A stretch of DNA of 6,620 nt from Candidatus Heimdallarchaeota archaeon. GTDB lineage: Archaea > Asgardarchaeota > Heimdallarchaeia > JABLTI01. The translations under genes and the position numbers were made by a program. Under the pieces are notes generated by a model. The model saw only the letters and a program-made list of their open reading frames with translations. It made no database searches and was not told the DNA's origin. Shown piece after piece: positions 1 to 6,472 of this stretch (its first letter is position 1; each line of letters begins with the position of its first letter). The stretch is from the NCBI GenBank assembly GCA_030602675.1, contig JAUVZH010000149.1:1-6620 (forward strand), given 5' to 3'.

Positions 1-21
1 TTTACATATTCACAATTTTCA

Positions 22-40
22 ACTATTTTGGGAAAATAGT
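22..40. repeat. Perfect hairpin over the stop codon of the leftmost gene
   Basis: An 8-bp perfect inverted repeat (ACTATTTT / AAAATAGT) with a 3-base loop spans the TAG stop codon of the minus-strand gene at 23-1171. On the transcript it would form a hairpin exactly at the end of translation. The bases after it on the minus strand are not T-rich within the window, so it is not a classic terminator. It could be a 3'-end RNA stability or processing element, or chance in AT-rich DNA. Confidence 0.45.
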
Positions 41-1171
41 ATGAATAATAATTTTTTGTTCTTTGAATTTAGGAAATCTAATTTTTCTTAATTCATTGAA
101 TTTCTCCTTCAAAGAGGATTTATTTGCTTTTAATTGAGGAATTTGAATTTCTCCTTGAAGAATCATAGTTAAGTTGCTAAGAAAAACCTCACATTCTTGA
201 TTGAAGACATTAACAGTAGAATTTGGATTCACTTGTGTCAATACAGAATTGCAATCATTAAATCCTATTTTGTTGCTGATATCAAATAACATAACACCAA
301 TAAACTCTGGGAGATTTTGAGAAAAAACTTGTTCTAGTATTGAGCTTAAAAAGCTATCATCAATTGTATCATGAAGTATTAAATTGTCTTTTAAAGTTCC
401 AAGATCACTAATATCCATAATTATTAAACTAGGTTTATTTTTAGGGAGCTGTGATTTCTTTTTTCTTAAGGAATTTATCAGATATTTTCGGATAATTTCT
501 TTGTCGAAATAACTTTGATTTTCTGACATTGGAGAAAAAACAATTTCACTAATGCTTTCAATGGAGGGATTTATTATAAAAATACCAATTTTGCTATTTG
601 ATTGAATACTAAAATTATTTTGTGACAAGAGATGAATTAAATAGGATTTTAATTTTGAAATTTCTGTTGCTTGTATGGGTTGAGTATTTAAATTAACAGT
701 AATCCGCAATAATCTATTATGTTTATTTGCGAATTTGTGTAGCTCTAAACATAATGCTATTAATTCATTCATAATTTCAAACTCATATCTTCCAGTTAAT
801 TCAAAATAGATAGAATTTGAAGGTTCATTTGATAGTTGAATTATTTTCAAATCAGGTCTCTTACCAGAATCAATTGGTGGATCAAATTTTATTTGCCAAT
901 TCGAATCATGTTTGAGTAATCGAGCTGCAATCATTAAACCTAAACGGCTATGTTGATATTCAATTTTGCTTCTATATAAAGAATTAATAAAATTCTTTAG
1001 ACCAGGAGTATTTTCTGGAATTAAATTAATCCAGAAATTAAGATGATTAAACTCTCTTAAAAACATATCAAAATTATTTGTAGCAATAAATTGTACAATA
1101 GGATTGCAAGGAAATCTTTCTGCTAATTTTTGAAATTCGTTTAATGTAAAGAAATTATCTAAATAGCCCAT
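23..1171 (-). CDS. Uncharacterised protein with degenerate PD-(D/E)XK nuclease-like signature
   Basis: I do not recognise this 382-aa protein as a named family. It starts at ATG with no strong Shine-Dalgarno; GGGG lies about 8 nt upstream. It has no signal peptide or membrane segment, so it is probably cytoplasmic. Residues 71-126 resemble a restriction-endonuclease fold: Glu71 in a predicted helix, then a GKRPDL stretch with Asp107, then a beta strand IYFELT with Glu124. The usual Lys of the E-x-K motif is Thr126, so catalysis may be altered or lost. A second alpha/beta-looking half includes hydrophobic strands near 195-200 (IGIFII), 248-254 (SLIIMDI) and 290-297 (FIGVMLFD). The C-terminal 30 residues are rich in Lys/Arg, which could contact nucleic acid. 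It lies downstream of the nuclease pair on the same strand but is separated from it by 340 bp and a repeat, so it probably has its own promoter. The coding assignment is firm; the nuclease fold is inference. Confidence 0.82.
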   Translation of the reverse strand: MGYLDNFFTLNEFQKLAERFPCNPIVQFIATNNFDMFLREFNHLNFWINLIPENTPGLKNFINSLYRSKIEYQHSRLGLMIAARLLKHDSNWQIKFDPPIDSGKRPDLKIIQLSNEPSNSIYFELTGRYEFEIMNELIALCLELHKFANKHNRLLRITVNLNTQPIQATEISKLKSYLIHLLSQNNFSIQSNSKIGIFIINPSIESISEIVFSPMSENQSYFDKEIIRKYLINSLRKKKSQLPKNKPSLIIMDISDLGTLKDNLILHDTIDDSFLSSILEQVFSQNLPEFIGVMLFDISNKIGFNDCNSVLTQVNPNSTVNVFNQECEVFLSNLTMILQGEIQIPQLKANKSSLKEKFNELRKIRFPKFKEQKIIIHTIFPK

Positions 1172-1226
1172 ATATATTGCCCCAATTGTTTGTTTTCAAT
1201 AAATAATTAATTTATTTCGATTATGA

Positions 1227-1236
1227 TTATATAAAT
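1227..1236 (-). promoter_or_regulatory. Candidate archaeal TATA box for the 382-aa gene
   Basis: On the minus strand this reads ATTTATATAA, a good match to an archaeal TATA box. With transcription starting about 25 nt downstream, the leader before the ATG at 1171 would be roughly 30-40 nt. The flanks are so AT-rich that chance matches are expected. Confidence 0.35.
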
Positions 1237-1303
1237 AATAAAATCAATATTCAATAATGTTAATTTGATTATTTAATTTATCTAATAGATTAAGCAGAAA
1301 CTG

Positions 1304-1320
1304 ATTAGTGAAACACTAAT
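1304..1320. repeat. Perfect 7-bp inverted repeat with 3-base spacer
   Basis: ATTAGTG and CACTAAT flank an AAA spacer. It is intergenic, about 130 bp upstream of the 382-aa gene and about 55 bp from repeat copy 1. It could be an operator half-site pair or an RNA hairpin. No T-tract directly follows on either strand, which argues against a terminator. Confidence 0.4.
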
Positions 1321-1375
1321 AAATTTCAAATAATTTTTTGGAAGAATTAGAGTATTGTAAGAGTGTAGAATTTTT

Positions 1376-1454
1376 CACACTTCTTCTTTAAGGTCTAGAA
1401 GTCCATTTCGGTAATGACACGCTTAGGTGGTAAGTACCTGCCGGCTGAGCATCT
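1376..1454 (+). repeat. Interspersed structured repeat, copy 1
   Basis: This aligns without gaps to 3273-3351 over 79 bp, with 68 identical positions by my count. The first 33 bases differ at only one position, and its first 17 bases equal the last 17 of the window. Strand is given as the shared orientation only. It has stops in all frames and is intergenic, so it is not coding. Short hairpins can be drawn: CTTCT/AGAAG near the start, GTC/GAC closing around 1401-1418 with a TCGG in the loop, AGGT/ACCT (1425-1439), and CGGC with GCCG (1442-1459). The GC-richer tail to about 1476 is not shared with copy 2. It may be a small structured RNA, a non-autonomous mobile element or a recombination site. 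I do not recognise it as a known family. Confidence 0.85.
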
Positions 1455-1485
1455 CGCCGAAGACTCGACGCGAACACTTAATTAT

Positions 1486-1511
1486 TGAAAAATAAAAAAA
1501 AAGAGAAAAAA
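1486..1511 (-). terminator. Oligo-T terminator after the minus-strand gene pair
   Basis: Directly after the stop codon of the 285-aa gene the minus strand runs T6, CTC, T9, A, TT: two long uninterrupted T runs. Archaeal intrinsic termination depends mainly on such T-tracts on the non-template strand, without needing a hairpin. It would end the transcript of the nuclease pair before repeat copy 1. Confidence 0.7.
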
Positions 1512-2369
1512 TTAACATTTTCCGTTTTTAATATCCTTTTCATCGATTACATCGCAACAATATGAACGATATTTTTCACTATTACTGAGGTATTGTTGGG
1601 ATTTGGGCATGGATTTACTATTTTCTGAGATATGTGAAACGAATTTAGTAATAATAGTAGAATCATCAATTTTCAAACATGTTCCTCGAAGTCCATTAGC
1701 ATTATCATTTGTATCTCGACCAAAAATCGCATATTTATCAACATTCTTCCTATATTGTGCAGTCTCAAATAGGTGCAGAAGCTCACTATCTATCTCGAAA
1801 CCCCTACCTTCTGCAAAGAAAATATTTTCACAGATAAAGCAACAATCTCTCTCTAAAATCTCTCTTGAAAAACCATCTTTTAACCTAAAACTCTCTGAAT
1901 CATAAGAAATTCCTTTGAAATCTGGTCTAGCAATATCTTTTATCCATTCATTGGAATCCTTATGCATTTTAGAAATTAAATTATAACCTATGAATTCTTT
2001 ATTTTGATTATATTGGGGTTTTACATGAAGAGGGGATATTGGATGTTTTACCATCGTTATAAAATCTTCATTTTTACCATAAAGATGATAAGCTTGTTCA
2101 AAGGTAAGCAATTTGATAATTCTACCTAACCATACAATTTTCCGAATTGTCTCTTTATTGGATCCATTTAATCCCATAACATAGATTTCATCGTCTATAA
2201 GTTCAACCTCATCATTTTCACTCAATTCGAATTCTTTTCGAAGTTCTTTTCTCAGGGCTCTTTTACAGGGACCAAAGAAAATTAGTCTTTCATTTACTTT
2301 AAATGGTACATAGCATTCAACATTATCAGGACTATTAGTTGCACTGACAATATAACAATATAATCGCAT
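1512..2369 (-). CDS. Uncharacterised 285-aa protein, possibly nucleotide-modification-associated (PUA/EVE/Nmad-like)
   Basis: The product of this second gene of a two-gene unit is not one I can name with confidence. The start (MRLYCYIV...), a stretch IFFGPCKRALRKELR (30-44), then VMGLNGS (64-70) and KIVWLGRIIKLLTFEQAY (77-94) resemble in layout the small beta-barrel domains that read modified bases, such as EVE/ASCH and Nmad2-type domains. There, a strand with a Trp and an 'LGRI..LTF' turn follows a basic helix. The C-terminal half has a cysteine cluster RDCCFICEN (Cys176, Cys177, Cys180), a NGLRGTC segment (225-231) and another Cys pair at 271-272. The cysteines could bind metal, but no complete zinc pattern is obvious. 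It starts at ATG with GGAAGAG 7 nt upstream. The gap to the nuclease gene before it is only 21 nt, so they are probably co-transcribed and work together. It has no signal peptide or membrane segment. A modified-base-reading role is a hypothesis. Confidence 0.85.
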   Translation of the reverse strand: MRLYCYIVSATNSPDNVECYVPFKVNERLIFFGPCKRALRKELRKEFELSENDEVELIDDEIYVMGLNGSNKETIRKIVWLGRIIKLLTFEQAYHLYGKNEDFITMVKHPISPLHVKPQYNQNKEFIGYNLISKMHKDSNEWIKDIARPDFKGISYDSESFRLKDGFSREILERDCCFICENIFFAEGRGFEIDSELLHLFETAQYRKNVDKYAIFGRDTNDNANGLRGTCLKIDDSTIITKFVSHISENSKSMPKSQQYLSNSEKYRSYCCDVIDEKDIKNGKC

Positions 2370-2390
2370 ATTTGAACTCTTCCAATTTTT

Positions 2391-3074
2391 TTAATCATTG
2401 ATTCTATTAACAACAAAAGTCATATCATAATTATACAATTCAATAAAATCATGACCTTCTGTTGCAATCTTCAGTTCATTTGAAATATTTCTAGCAACAA
2501 TAATTACTCTGATGTATTTATCAGAATGTGTTCTCTTGAGTAAATTTCTGTAAAGCAAGACTTGTCCTATAACCCTTTCATGACCTCTATTTACTTTCAA
2601 CTCAATTATAACCAAATTCTTATTCTTATCTTCAGCTAAAATATCTATAAAACGATTTTTCCCATTTGGCATATTTAGAGCATATTCTTTTTCCAATACA
2701 ATAAGATCAGGCTCTATTACATGAATATTTTTTAAAAGAAAATTTTGTAGATTACTTTCATCACCCATCGTAATATCTTCTTCATTTTCTTCTTCCTCAA
2801 TTTGTTTTGATAATTCATTAACAAATCTTTTATACAAATTTACATAGAAATTTGTCTTTGTTATGCCATCTGGCCATACTTCATCTACAAATTTCTCAAA
2901 AATACCTTTTTCTTTTAATAAAACGACGATTTTTGCTCTTCGTAATGTAGAATCATATTTCAGATAAGTATCTTTTGAAGCTCTTATTTCTTCAGCTTCT
3001 AATTTTAGATTATTTTGCTCTAAAAATAGATATGCGTCTCTCAAAGGTAATGACTTAACCAAAATTCTCACCAA
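2391..3074 (-). CDS. NucS/RecB-like PD-(D/E)XK nuclease
   Basis: This 227-aa protein carries a nuclease domain of the NucS (EndoMS)/DUF91 type in its C-terminal half. It begins ESNLQNFLLKNIHVIEPDL (106-124), as NucS C-terminal domains do. Then come FIDILAED with Asp144, LVIIELK with Glu158 and Lys160 (the E-x-K motif), and GQVLLYRNL with Gln171 and Tyr175. All catalytic positions look intact, so it should be a metal-dependent DNase. Residues 1-90 are a mostly helical region I do not recognise, joined by an acidic linker (92-100); it is not the N-terminal DNA-binding domain of NucS. The start is a TTG; the next codon, GTG (3071-3069), is an equal candidate, and no in-frame ATG occurs before Met103. 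A GGAG/GGG-rich stretch lies upstream at an unusually long distance. It is the first gene of a unit with the 285-aa gene. It could be a defence or DNA-repair nuclease; restriction-like cleavage is inference. Confidence 0.88.
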   Translation of the reverse strand: MVRILVKSLPLRDAYLFLEQNNLKLEAEEIRASKDTYLKYDSTLRRAKIVVLLKEKGIFEKFVDEVWPDGITKTNFYVNLYKRFVNELSKQIEEEENEEDITMGDESNLQNFLLKNIHVIEPDLIVLEKEYALNMPNGKNRFIDILAEDKNKNLVIIELKVNRGHERVIGQVLLYRNLLKRTHSDKYIRVIIVARNISNELKIATEGHDFIELYNYDMTFVVNRIND

Positions 3075-3139
3075 TTTTTTTTTAGATAACCCTTTTCTCC
3101 TTTTCCAGAAGAAATATTAGCTATAAGATTTCCTAACAA

Positions 3140-3148
3140 ATTATAAAT
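3140..3148 (-). promoter_or_regulatory. Candidate archaeal TATA box for the nuclease unit
   Basis: The minus strand reads CATTTATAATT around here. Transcription about 25 nt downstream would give a leader of roughly 45 nt before the TTG/GTG start near 3074. This is a sequence match only, in very AT-rich DNA. Confidence 0.33.
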
Positions 3149-3272
3149 GATTCTATATGATATTTTAGTAGTGAAAAGTAAAAATAAGCTTTACACAATT
3201 ATAGGGACCTAAATTTAGATTAGGTTAGTTGAATTAAAAAATAAAATTAAACAATAATTGATGCTCTGATCC

Positions 3273-3351
3273 CACACTTCCTCTTTAAGGTCTAGAAGTC
3301 CAGTTCGGAAAGGACAAGCTTAGGGGGGAAGTACCTGCCAGTTGAAAATCT
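3273..3351 (+). repeat. Interspersed structured repeat, copy 2
   Basis: Same 79-bp element as 1376-1454, in the same orientation, with 11 differences and no gaps. A clean GTCC/GGAC hairpin (3298-3315) has a pyrimidine-GG loop like that of copy 1, although the exact pairs differ and I see no convincing set of compensatory changes. The similarity stops after ATCT at 3351; beyond it this copy is AT-rich while copy 1 is GC-richer. No clear target-site duplication flanks it. Confidence 0.85.
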
Positions 3352-3414
3352 AAATGTTTAATGTTCGGAAGAATTAAAAGGTTTCAAACGATTTATTATG
3401 TAATCTCATTGAAA

Positions 3415-3421
3415 AGGAGAT
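3415..3421 (+). promoter_or_regulatory. Ribosome binding site AGGAGAT
   Basis: A strong Shine-Dalgarno (AGGAG) lies 8 nt before the ATG at 3428. It fixes the start of the surface protein gene and shows that this organism uses Shine-Dalgarno-led translation for at least some genes. Confidence 0.85.
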
Positions 3422-3427
3422 AACACT

Positions 3428-5551
3428 ATGGGAAAAAGAAAATGTCATTTTATTTTGTTAATTTTGATTATTTCAATATTTTTCACAAATATATATACAA
3501 ATAATGGTAATGGTACCTCAAAACTGGAATTTGTAGCGTCTTCAAGTAAAGAAGGAAATGGTTTGAATGAAGTCTATGATAACTATTTAATTGCTGCTGA
3601 GGGAACCGGGTTCTTTGTGATAATTGAAACAGGGCAGCTTTATGAAGCATATACTGAATATTTCGTTAATGTAACAATTCAAGTAATCGCTTTTGGACTA
3701 TGGGTTGATAGAATATATGATATCTATATTGATCTAAGCCTTGTTTGGTCTGGAGGATATTGGAATTCAACCATAAGAGAAATACCTGAGATAAATGCTG
3801 AAGGAGCTTATGAATACACTATTTTTGGTATTGCTTTGAATGAAGGAGATTTTGGAACACTAGCAAATAATGAAGAAGTTTCTATGACTCTTTACTATTA
3901 TATCGAGTTAACTGAAGGTGTTATACTCGTTCCTGATGTAACATCAGCTGGTCAATTTGATGTATTTGGAATCACTTATAGAAATACTGAAGCATCACCA
4001 GTTGCGGGAATTTATGATGTAGTTCTACCACCTGTTTACTCAGATTATGAAACAAAAATGGGTTTATCTGTTAGAACAAATGCTGTTTGGACTACTGAGA
4101 AGTTTTATACGGTTTTAGTTTCCTTTACTGCTGAAGAATTTCCATATGATGTTGATAGATTTCATACAATACAATTTAAGTTGCATTTCAAATATTCTAG
4201 TTATGATTACGTATCATATACTACAAATGATTTAGAAATTGCACTTGGAGATACGCTTGTCCATAATTATCATCTTGGATTTAGTACAAGTTCATTTGGT
4301 GGTTTATCAGAAGGACAACAAATCACGGTACAAATCTGGTTTGAAATGTACTATAAAGAAGGAGTAAATCTAGCCATTGATCCCGAATATTTCATTGGTC
4401 CCAGATATGTCTATGATATAACTCTGAAAAATGAAGCAGATTATACAACAGCTGGAACAAAAGTAACTCACAATATTGATATGGATACTTCTGTCATCTT
4501 AACTCACGTGGCAAAAAGAAGTTGGATATATGAGGACACAAATATCTATCTTAACTTCACACTATTCTTTGCATTTAACATTTACATAGAAATCAGCAGT
4601 AGCGTAGTTCTTGAATCATATGCACCAGAAGAAATTGCTACTATGGATCCATTCGAGTTATATGTGAAATTGTTAGAAAGTGATGAGGATATAAGTATTG
4701 GAGCACTACCTGTTCTTGGTTGCATAATTCATTGGATAGATAAGTCAGATGATTCAGAGTACACTTTTGAAAAACTAGATATGCCCGTACCGACACTTAC
4801 AGATGTCGATGGTGATGGAACAAGTGTTACTTTTCTAAGTAAAACATTCTATTTGTGGGATAGTCCAATCTGGACAAATGGTTCTCTTCTAGATACTTAT
4901 GGTTACTTCCTAATTGTGCAAGATGGAATAACCATTAATATTGCTGAGATAGAAATACTGCAGTATATTCTGATGCTATTTCCAGGAGTGACCATTCCAA
5001 GCTGGTTAGTGACACTTGATCTTGTTTTTGCCATACATATTTATCCAATGATTTACCAAATTCTCTATTTAGATTATGTTGGAACAGCAGCAACTATTGG
5101 ACTAGAGGATGATGGATTATATGGATTCTTTGATTATGATACAACCGATACGATGGATATAAATGGTTATGGAAAAAGCACAATCACTCCAACAAGCGGT
5201 TCTACCTATTCAGTGGAAATGACACCTGGACTATTTACCTATTCATATACTGAAATCATGGGATCACTTGATATCAAACTAGATATATTAGGTTTCACCA
5301 TCTTTCAATTCCCACTGATAAACCTTGTAAGCAGTGTTGAAGATTCAATTTCAATAGTTAGTTACGCTAGCGAATCCTTCACTAGAGATATTCAACTTGA
5401 AACAACAACCCCGACACCCACTCCCACACCTACACCAACTGATAATACAACTACTCCTACAGATGAAGGGGGTATTGTAATATGGTTAACTTTACCAATT
5501 ATCGTATTTTCTGTATTTACATTAGTTATCTTTAGGAAGAAGAAAAGCTAA
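3428..5551 (+). CDS. Large secreted surface protein with Thr/Pro stalk and C-terminal membrane anchor
   Basis: This 707-aa protein is built like an archaeal cell-surface protein. A basic start and hydrophobic stretch (residues 1-20) form a signal peptide or N-terminal anchor. The bulk is rich in Tyr, Thr, Ile and alternating hydrophobic residues, as in beta-sandwich folds. A Thr/Pro repeat (659-679) is followed by a single hydrophobic segment (682-702) and a RKKKS tail, so it is probably displayed outside and anchored by its C-terminus. Residues about 70-185 and 220-335 look like two diverged copies of one domain: each has a V-D-R-(I/F) turn, a later short acidic loop before V-x-(M/I)-x-(L/F), then a 'Y-x-E-G-V' motif. 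A DVDGDGT segment (459-465) resembles a calcium-binding loop. N-glycosylation sequons occur at Asn28, 81, 113, 376, 484 and 673. Residues 506-550 are unusually hydrophobic and might insert in a membrane. It converges on the viperin gene and stands alone on its strand. No function can be named; the surface location is well supported. Confidence 0.9.
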   Translation: MGKRKCHFILLILIISIFFTNIYTNNGNGTSKLEFVASSSKEGNGLNEVYDNYLIAAEGTGFFVIIETGQLYEAYTEYFVNVTIQVIAFGLWVDRIYDIYIDLSLVWSGGYWNSTIREIPEINAEGAYEYTIFGIALNEGDFGTLANNEEVSMTLYYYIELTEGVILVPDVTSAGQFDVFGITYRNTEASPVAGIYDVVLPPVYSDYETKMGLSVRTNAVWTTEKFYTVLVSFTAEEFPYDVDRFHTIQFKLHFKYSSYDYVSYTTNDLEIALGDTLVHNYHLGFSTSSFGGLSEGQQITVQIWFEMYYKEGVNLAIDPEYFIGPRYVYDITLKNEADYTTAGTKVTHNIDMDTSVILTHVAKRSWIYEDTNIYLNFTLFFAFNIYIEISSSVVLESYAPEEIATMDPFELYVKLLESDEDISIGALPVLGCIIHWIDKSDDSEYTFEKLDMPVPTLTDVDGDGTSVTFLSKTFYLWDSPIWTNGSLLDTYGYFLIVQDGITINIAEIEILQYILMLFPGVTIPSWLVTLDLVFAIHIYPMIYQILYLDYVGTAATIGLEDDGLYGFFDYDTTDTMDINGYGKSTITPTSGSTYSVEMTPGLFTYSYTEIMGSLDIKLDILGFTIFQFPLINLVSSVEDSISIVSYASESFTRDIQLETTTPTPTPTPTPTDNTTTPTDEGGIVIWLTLPIIVFSVFTLVIFRKKKS
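5402..5464 (+). other. Thr/Pro-repeat stalk in the surface protein
   Basis: This segment encodes residues 659-679, in which Thr-Pro alternates for about five units before a DNTTTPTDEGG stretch. Such linkers in archaeal surface proteins are usually O-glycosylated and hold the ectodomain away from the membrane anchor that follows. Thr and Pro codons vary between units (ACA/ACT/ACC, CCG/CCC/CCT/CCA). Confidence 0.8.
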
Positions 5552-5571
5552 TTCTTCTTCTCTTTTATTTT
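5536..5571 (+). terminator. Hairpin terminator overlapping the stop codon
   Basis: GAAGAAGAA (5536-5544) and TTCTTCTTC (5552-5560) form a perfect 9-bp stem. The 7-base loop contains the TAA stop codon, and TCTTTTATTTTTT follows. It should end transcription of the surface protein gene before the convergent viperin gene. The stem is purine/pyrimidine-biased because it reuses the codons of the basic C-terminal tail (RKKKS). On the other strand the hairpin lies just downstream of the viperin gene but is not followed by a T-tract. Confidence 0.75.
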
Positions 5572-5617
5572 TTGAATTAGTATAATTTAGATGAATTAGA
5601 AATATTGTTTAATTCAA

Positions 5618-6469
5618 TTAATTATTCTTTTTTGACCAATCATAAATCCCTTTCCTTTTAGTGAATTTATCAATGTCCCACTGAATTTGTTTAAGAGCTT
5701 TTTTGACACCAATATCAAAAATAGAGTCACTATATTGATAAAAACCTTCAGTATTCTGAAAGAATCTACCTATTGGATCAAGCATTACATATGAGCCATA
5801 CATTAGGTCATTGTTTTCAAAGATTGCTTGAGGAATGTCTTTATGTGTGTTTTTGAAGTTCTCAAACTCATTGTCTGATATTAAAAGTGAATCTACTTTG
5901 CCATCATTTTCACCTTTAACTCTTAAAACTTGAAATACTTTCCACCTAATAGGTTTTAATTCTCTAATTAGATCACTCATATCTTCTTGCCAAGTTAATT
6001 TAGTAACTGTTGTGTTCAGATGTAGTTGAATGTTATATTTTCGCAATAAATCAGCTGTAGCTTTTATTCTCTCTAAATGCTTACCTTTACCTCTACCAAG
6101 TTGTATATTGACTTCACTAGAAGCACTATCCAAGCTTAAGCCAACTATACTGATGTAATTACAATTTTTTTCCAAGAAATCTTCTGTGAAACCTGTTCCA
6201 TTTGAAACAATTTTATTTGCTAATCCTTGATAAAATGATTCCTTTAGCAATTCATCAAGATAATCACATAACATTGGTTCTCCACCTACAAAACTGATTT
6301 TCTCCGTTCCAGCTTCTTTCAAAAGCTTAGGAACTCTTAATGCTTTTTGTTTTGGCAGTATTTCTTTTTGATTTTTAAAAGTAGCAAAACAAAATCGACA
6401 ATTCATATTACACCATGGCCAAAAATGCCAATTAACACTAATCGGTTTTCTTGAAATATTTCCCAACAA
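5618..6469 (-). CDS. Viperin-like antiviral radical SAM enzyme
   Basis: This 283-aa protein matches viperin (RSAD2) along nearly its whole length. SVNWHF (11-16) leads into the radical SAM motif CNMNCRFC (Cys20, Cys24, Cys27), which holds a [4Fe-4S] cluster. KISFVGGEPML (57-67) is the SAM-binding GGEP. VSNG (88-91), LSLDS (111-115), NIQLGRGKGK (121-130), RWKVFQ (175-180), GEN (186-188), SYVMLD (226-231) and SIFDIGVKKA (249-258) all follow in viperin order. Viperins convert a nucleoside triphosphate to its 3'-deoxy-3',4'-didehydro form, which terminates viral RNA synthesis; which nucleotide this one uses cannot be read here. It lacks the eukaryotic N-terminal membrane helix and ends at WSKKNN, without the C-terminal extension ending in Trp that eukaryotic viperin uses for cluster loading. 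The start is TTG, with a second TTG at 6466-6464 better spaced from GAGGGA. No nucleotide kinase, a frequent partner of prokaryotic viperins, is in the window. Confidence 0.94.
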   Translation of the reverse strand: MLGNISRKPISVNWHFWPWCNMNCRFCFATFKNQKEILPKQKALRVPKLLKEAGTEKISFVGGEPMLCDYLDELLKESFYQGLANKIVSNGTGFTEDFLEKNCNYISIVGLSLDSASSEVNIQLGRGKGKHLERIKATADLLRKYNIQLHLNTTVTKLTWQEDMSDLIRELKPIRWKVFQVLRVKGENDGKVDSLLISDNEFENFKNTHKDIPQAIFENNDLMYGSYVMLDPIGRFFQNTEGFYQYSDSIFDIGVKKALKQIQWDIDKFTKRKGIYDWSKKNN

Positions 6470-6472
6470 AAA

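Larger units (their letters stand above)
1172..1511. other. 340-bp intergenic region with repeat copy 1
   Basis: No gene is supported here. From left to right it holds a likely TATA box for the minus-strand gene ending at 1171, a perfect small inverted repeat (1304-1320), repeat copy 1 (1376-1454), a copy-specific GC-richer tail to about 1476, and the oligo-T terminator of the minus-strand gene pair. The block at roughly 1391-1476 is clearly richer in G and C than its flanks, which suggests a constrained structured RNA or DNA element. Confidence 0.7.
3075..3427. other. 353-bp divergent intergenic region with repeat copy 2
   Basis: No gene is supported. It separates the minus-strand nuclease unit from the plus-strand surface protein gene. 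It holds a likely TATA box for the nuclease gene (3140-3148), repeat copy 2 (3273-3351), and the strong ribosome binding site of the surface protein gene. Both promoters must lie here, so the repeat sits between divergent promoters and could influence either. Confidence 0.7.

Noticed and set aside
1411..1448. Box C/D guide RNA (near TAATGA and CTGA words)
   Set aside because: The words are absent in copy 2, so they are not conserved features of the element.
1376..1454. tRNA gene
   Set aside because: There is no T-arm GTTCRA sequence and no cloverleaf or acceptor stem on either strand.
1376..1476. 5S rRNA or a 5S-derived fragment
   Set aside because: Some words resemble 5S rRNA on either strand (AGTAC, CCGAACT-like), but the closing helix between 5' and 3' ends is missing and copy 2 lacks the 3' part.
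1603..1905. 100-codon open frame on the plus strand
   Set aside because: It lies wholly inside the well-supported minus-strand 285-aa gene, has no ribosome binding site and no recognisable motifs; it is a shadow frame.
1376..3351. CRISPR array or integron attC sites
   Set aside because: The repeats are about 1.9 and 3.3 kb apart with genes between them, which excludes CRISPR. The attC core sequences at both ends are not found, and the blocks hold gene pairs rather than single cassettes.
5618..6469. MoaA-like or other generic radical SAM enzyme
   Set aside because: The full series of viperin motifs after the cluster-binding site, especially GRG, RWKVFQ and GEN in order, is specific to viperin.
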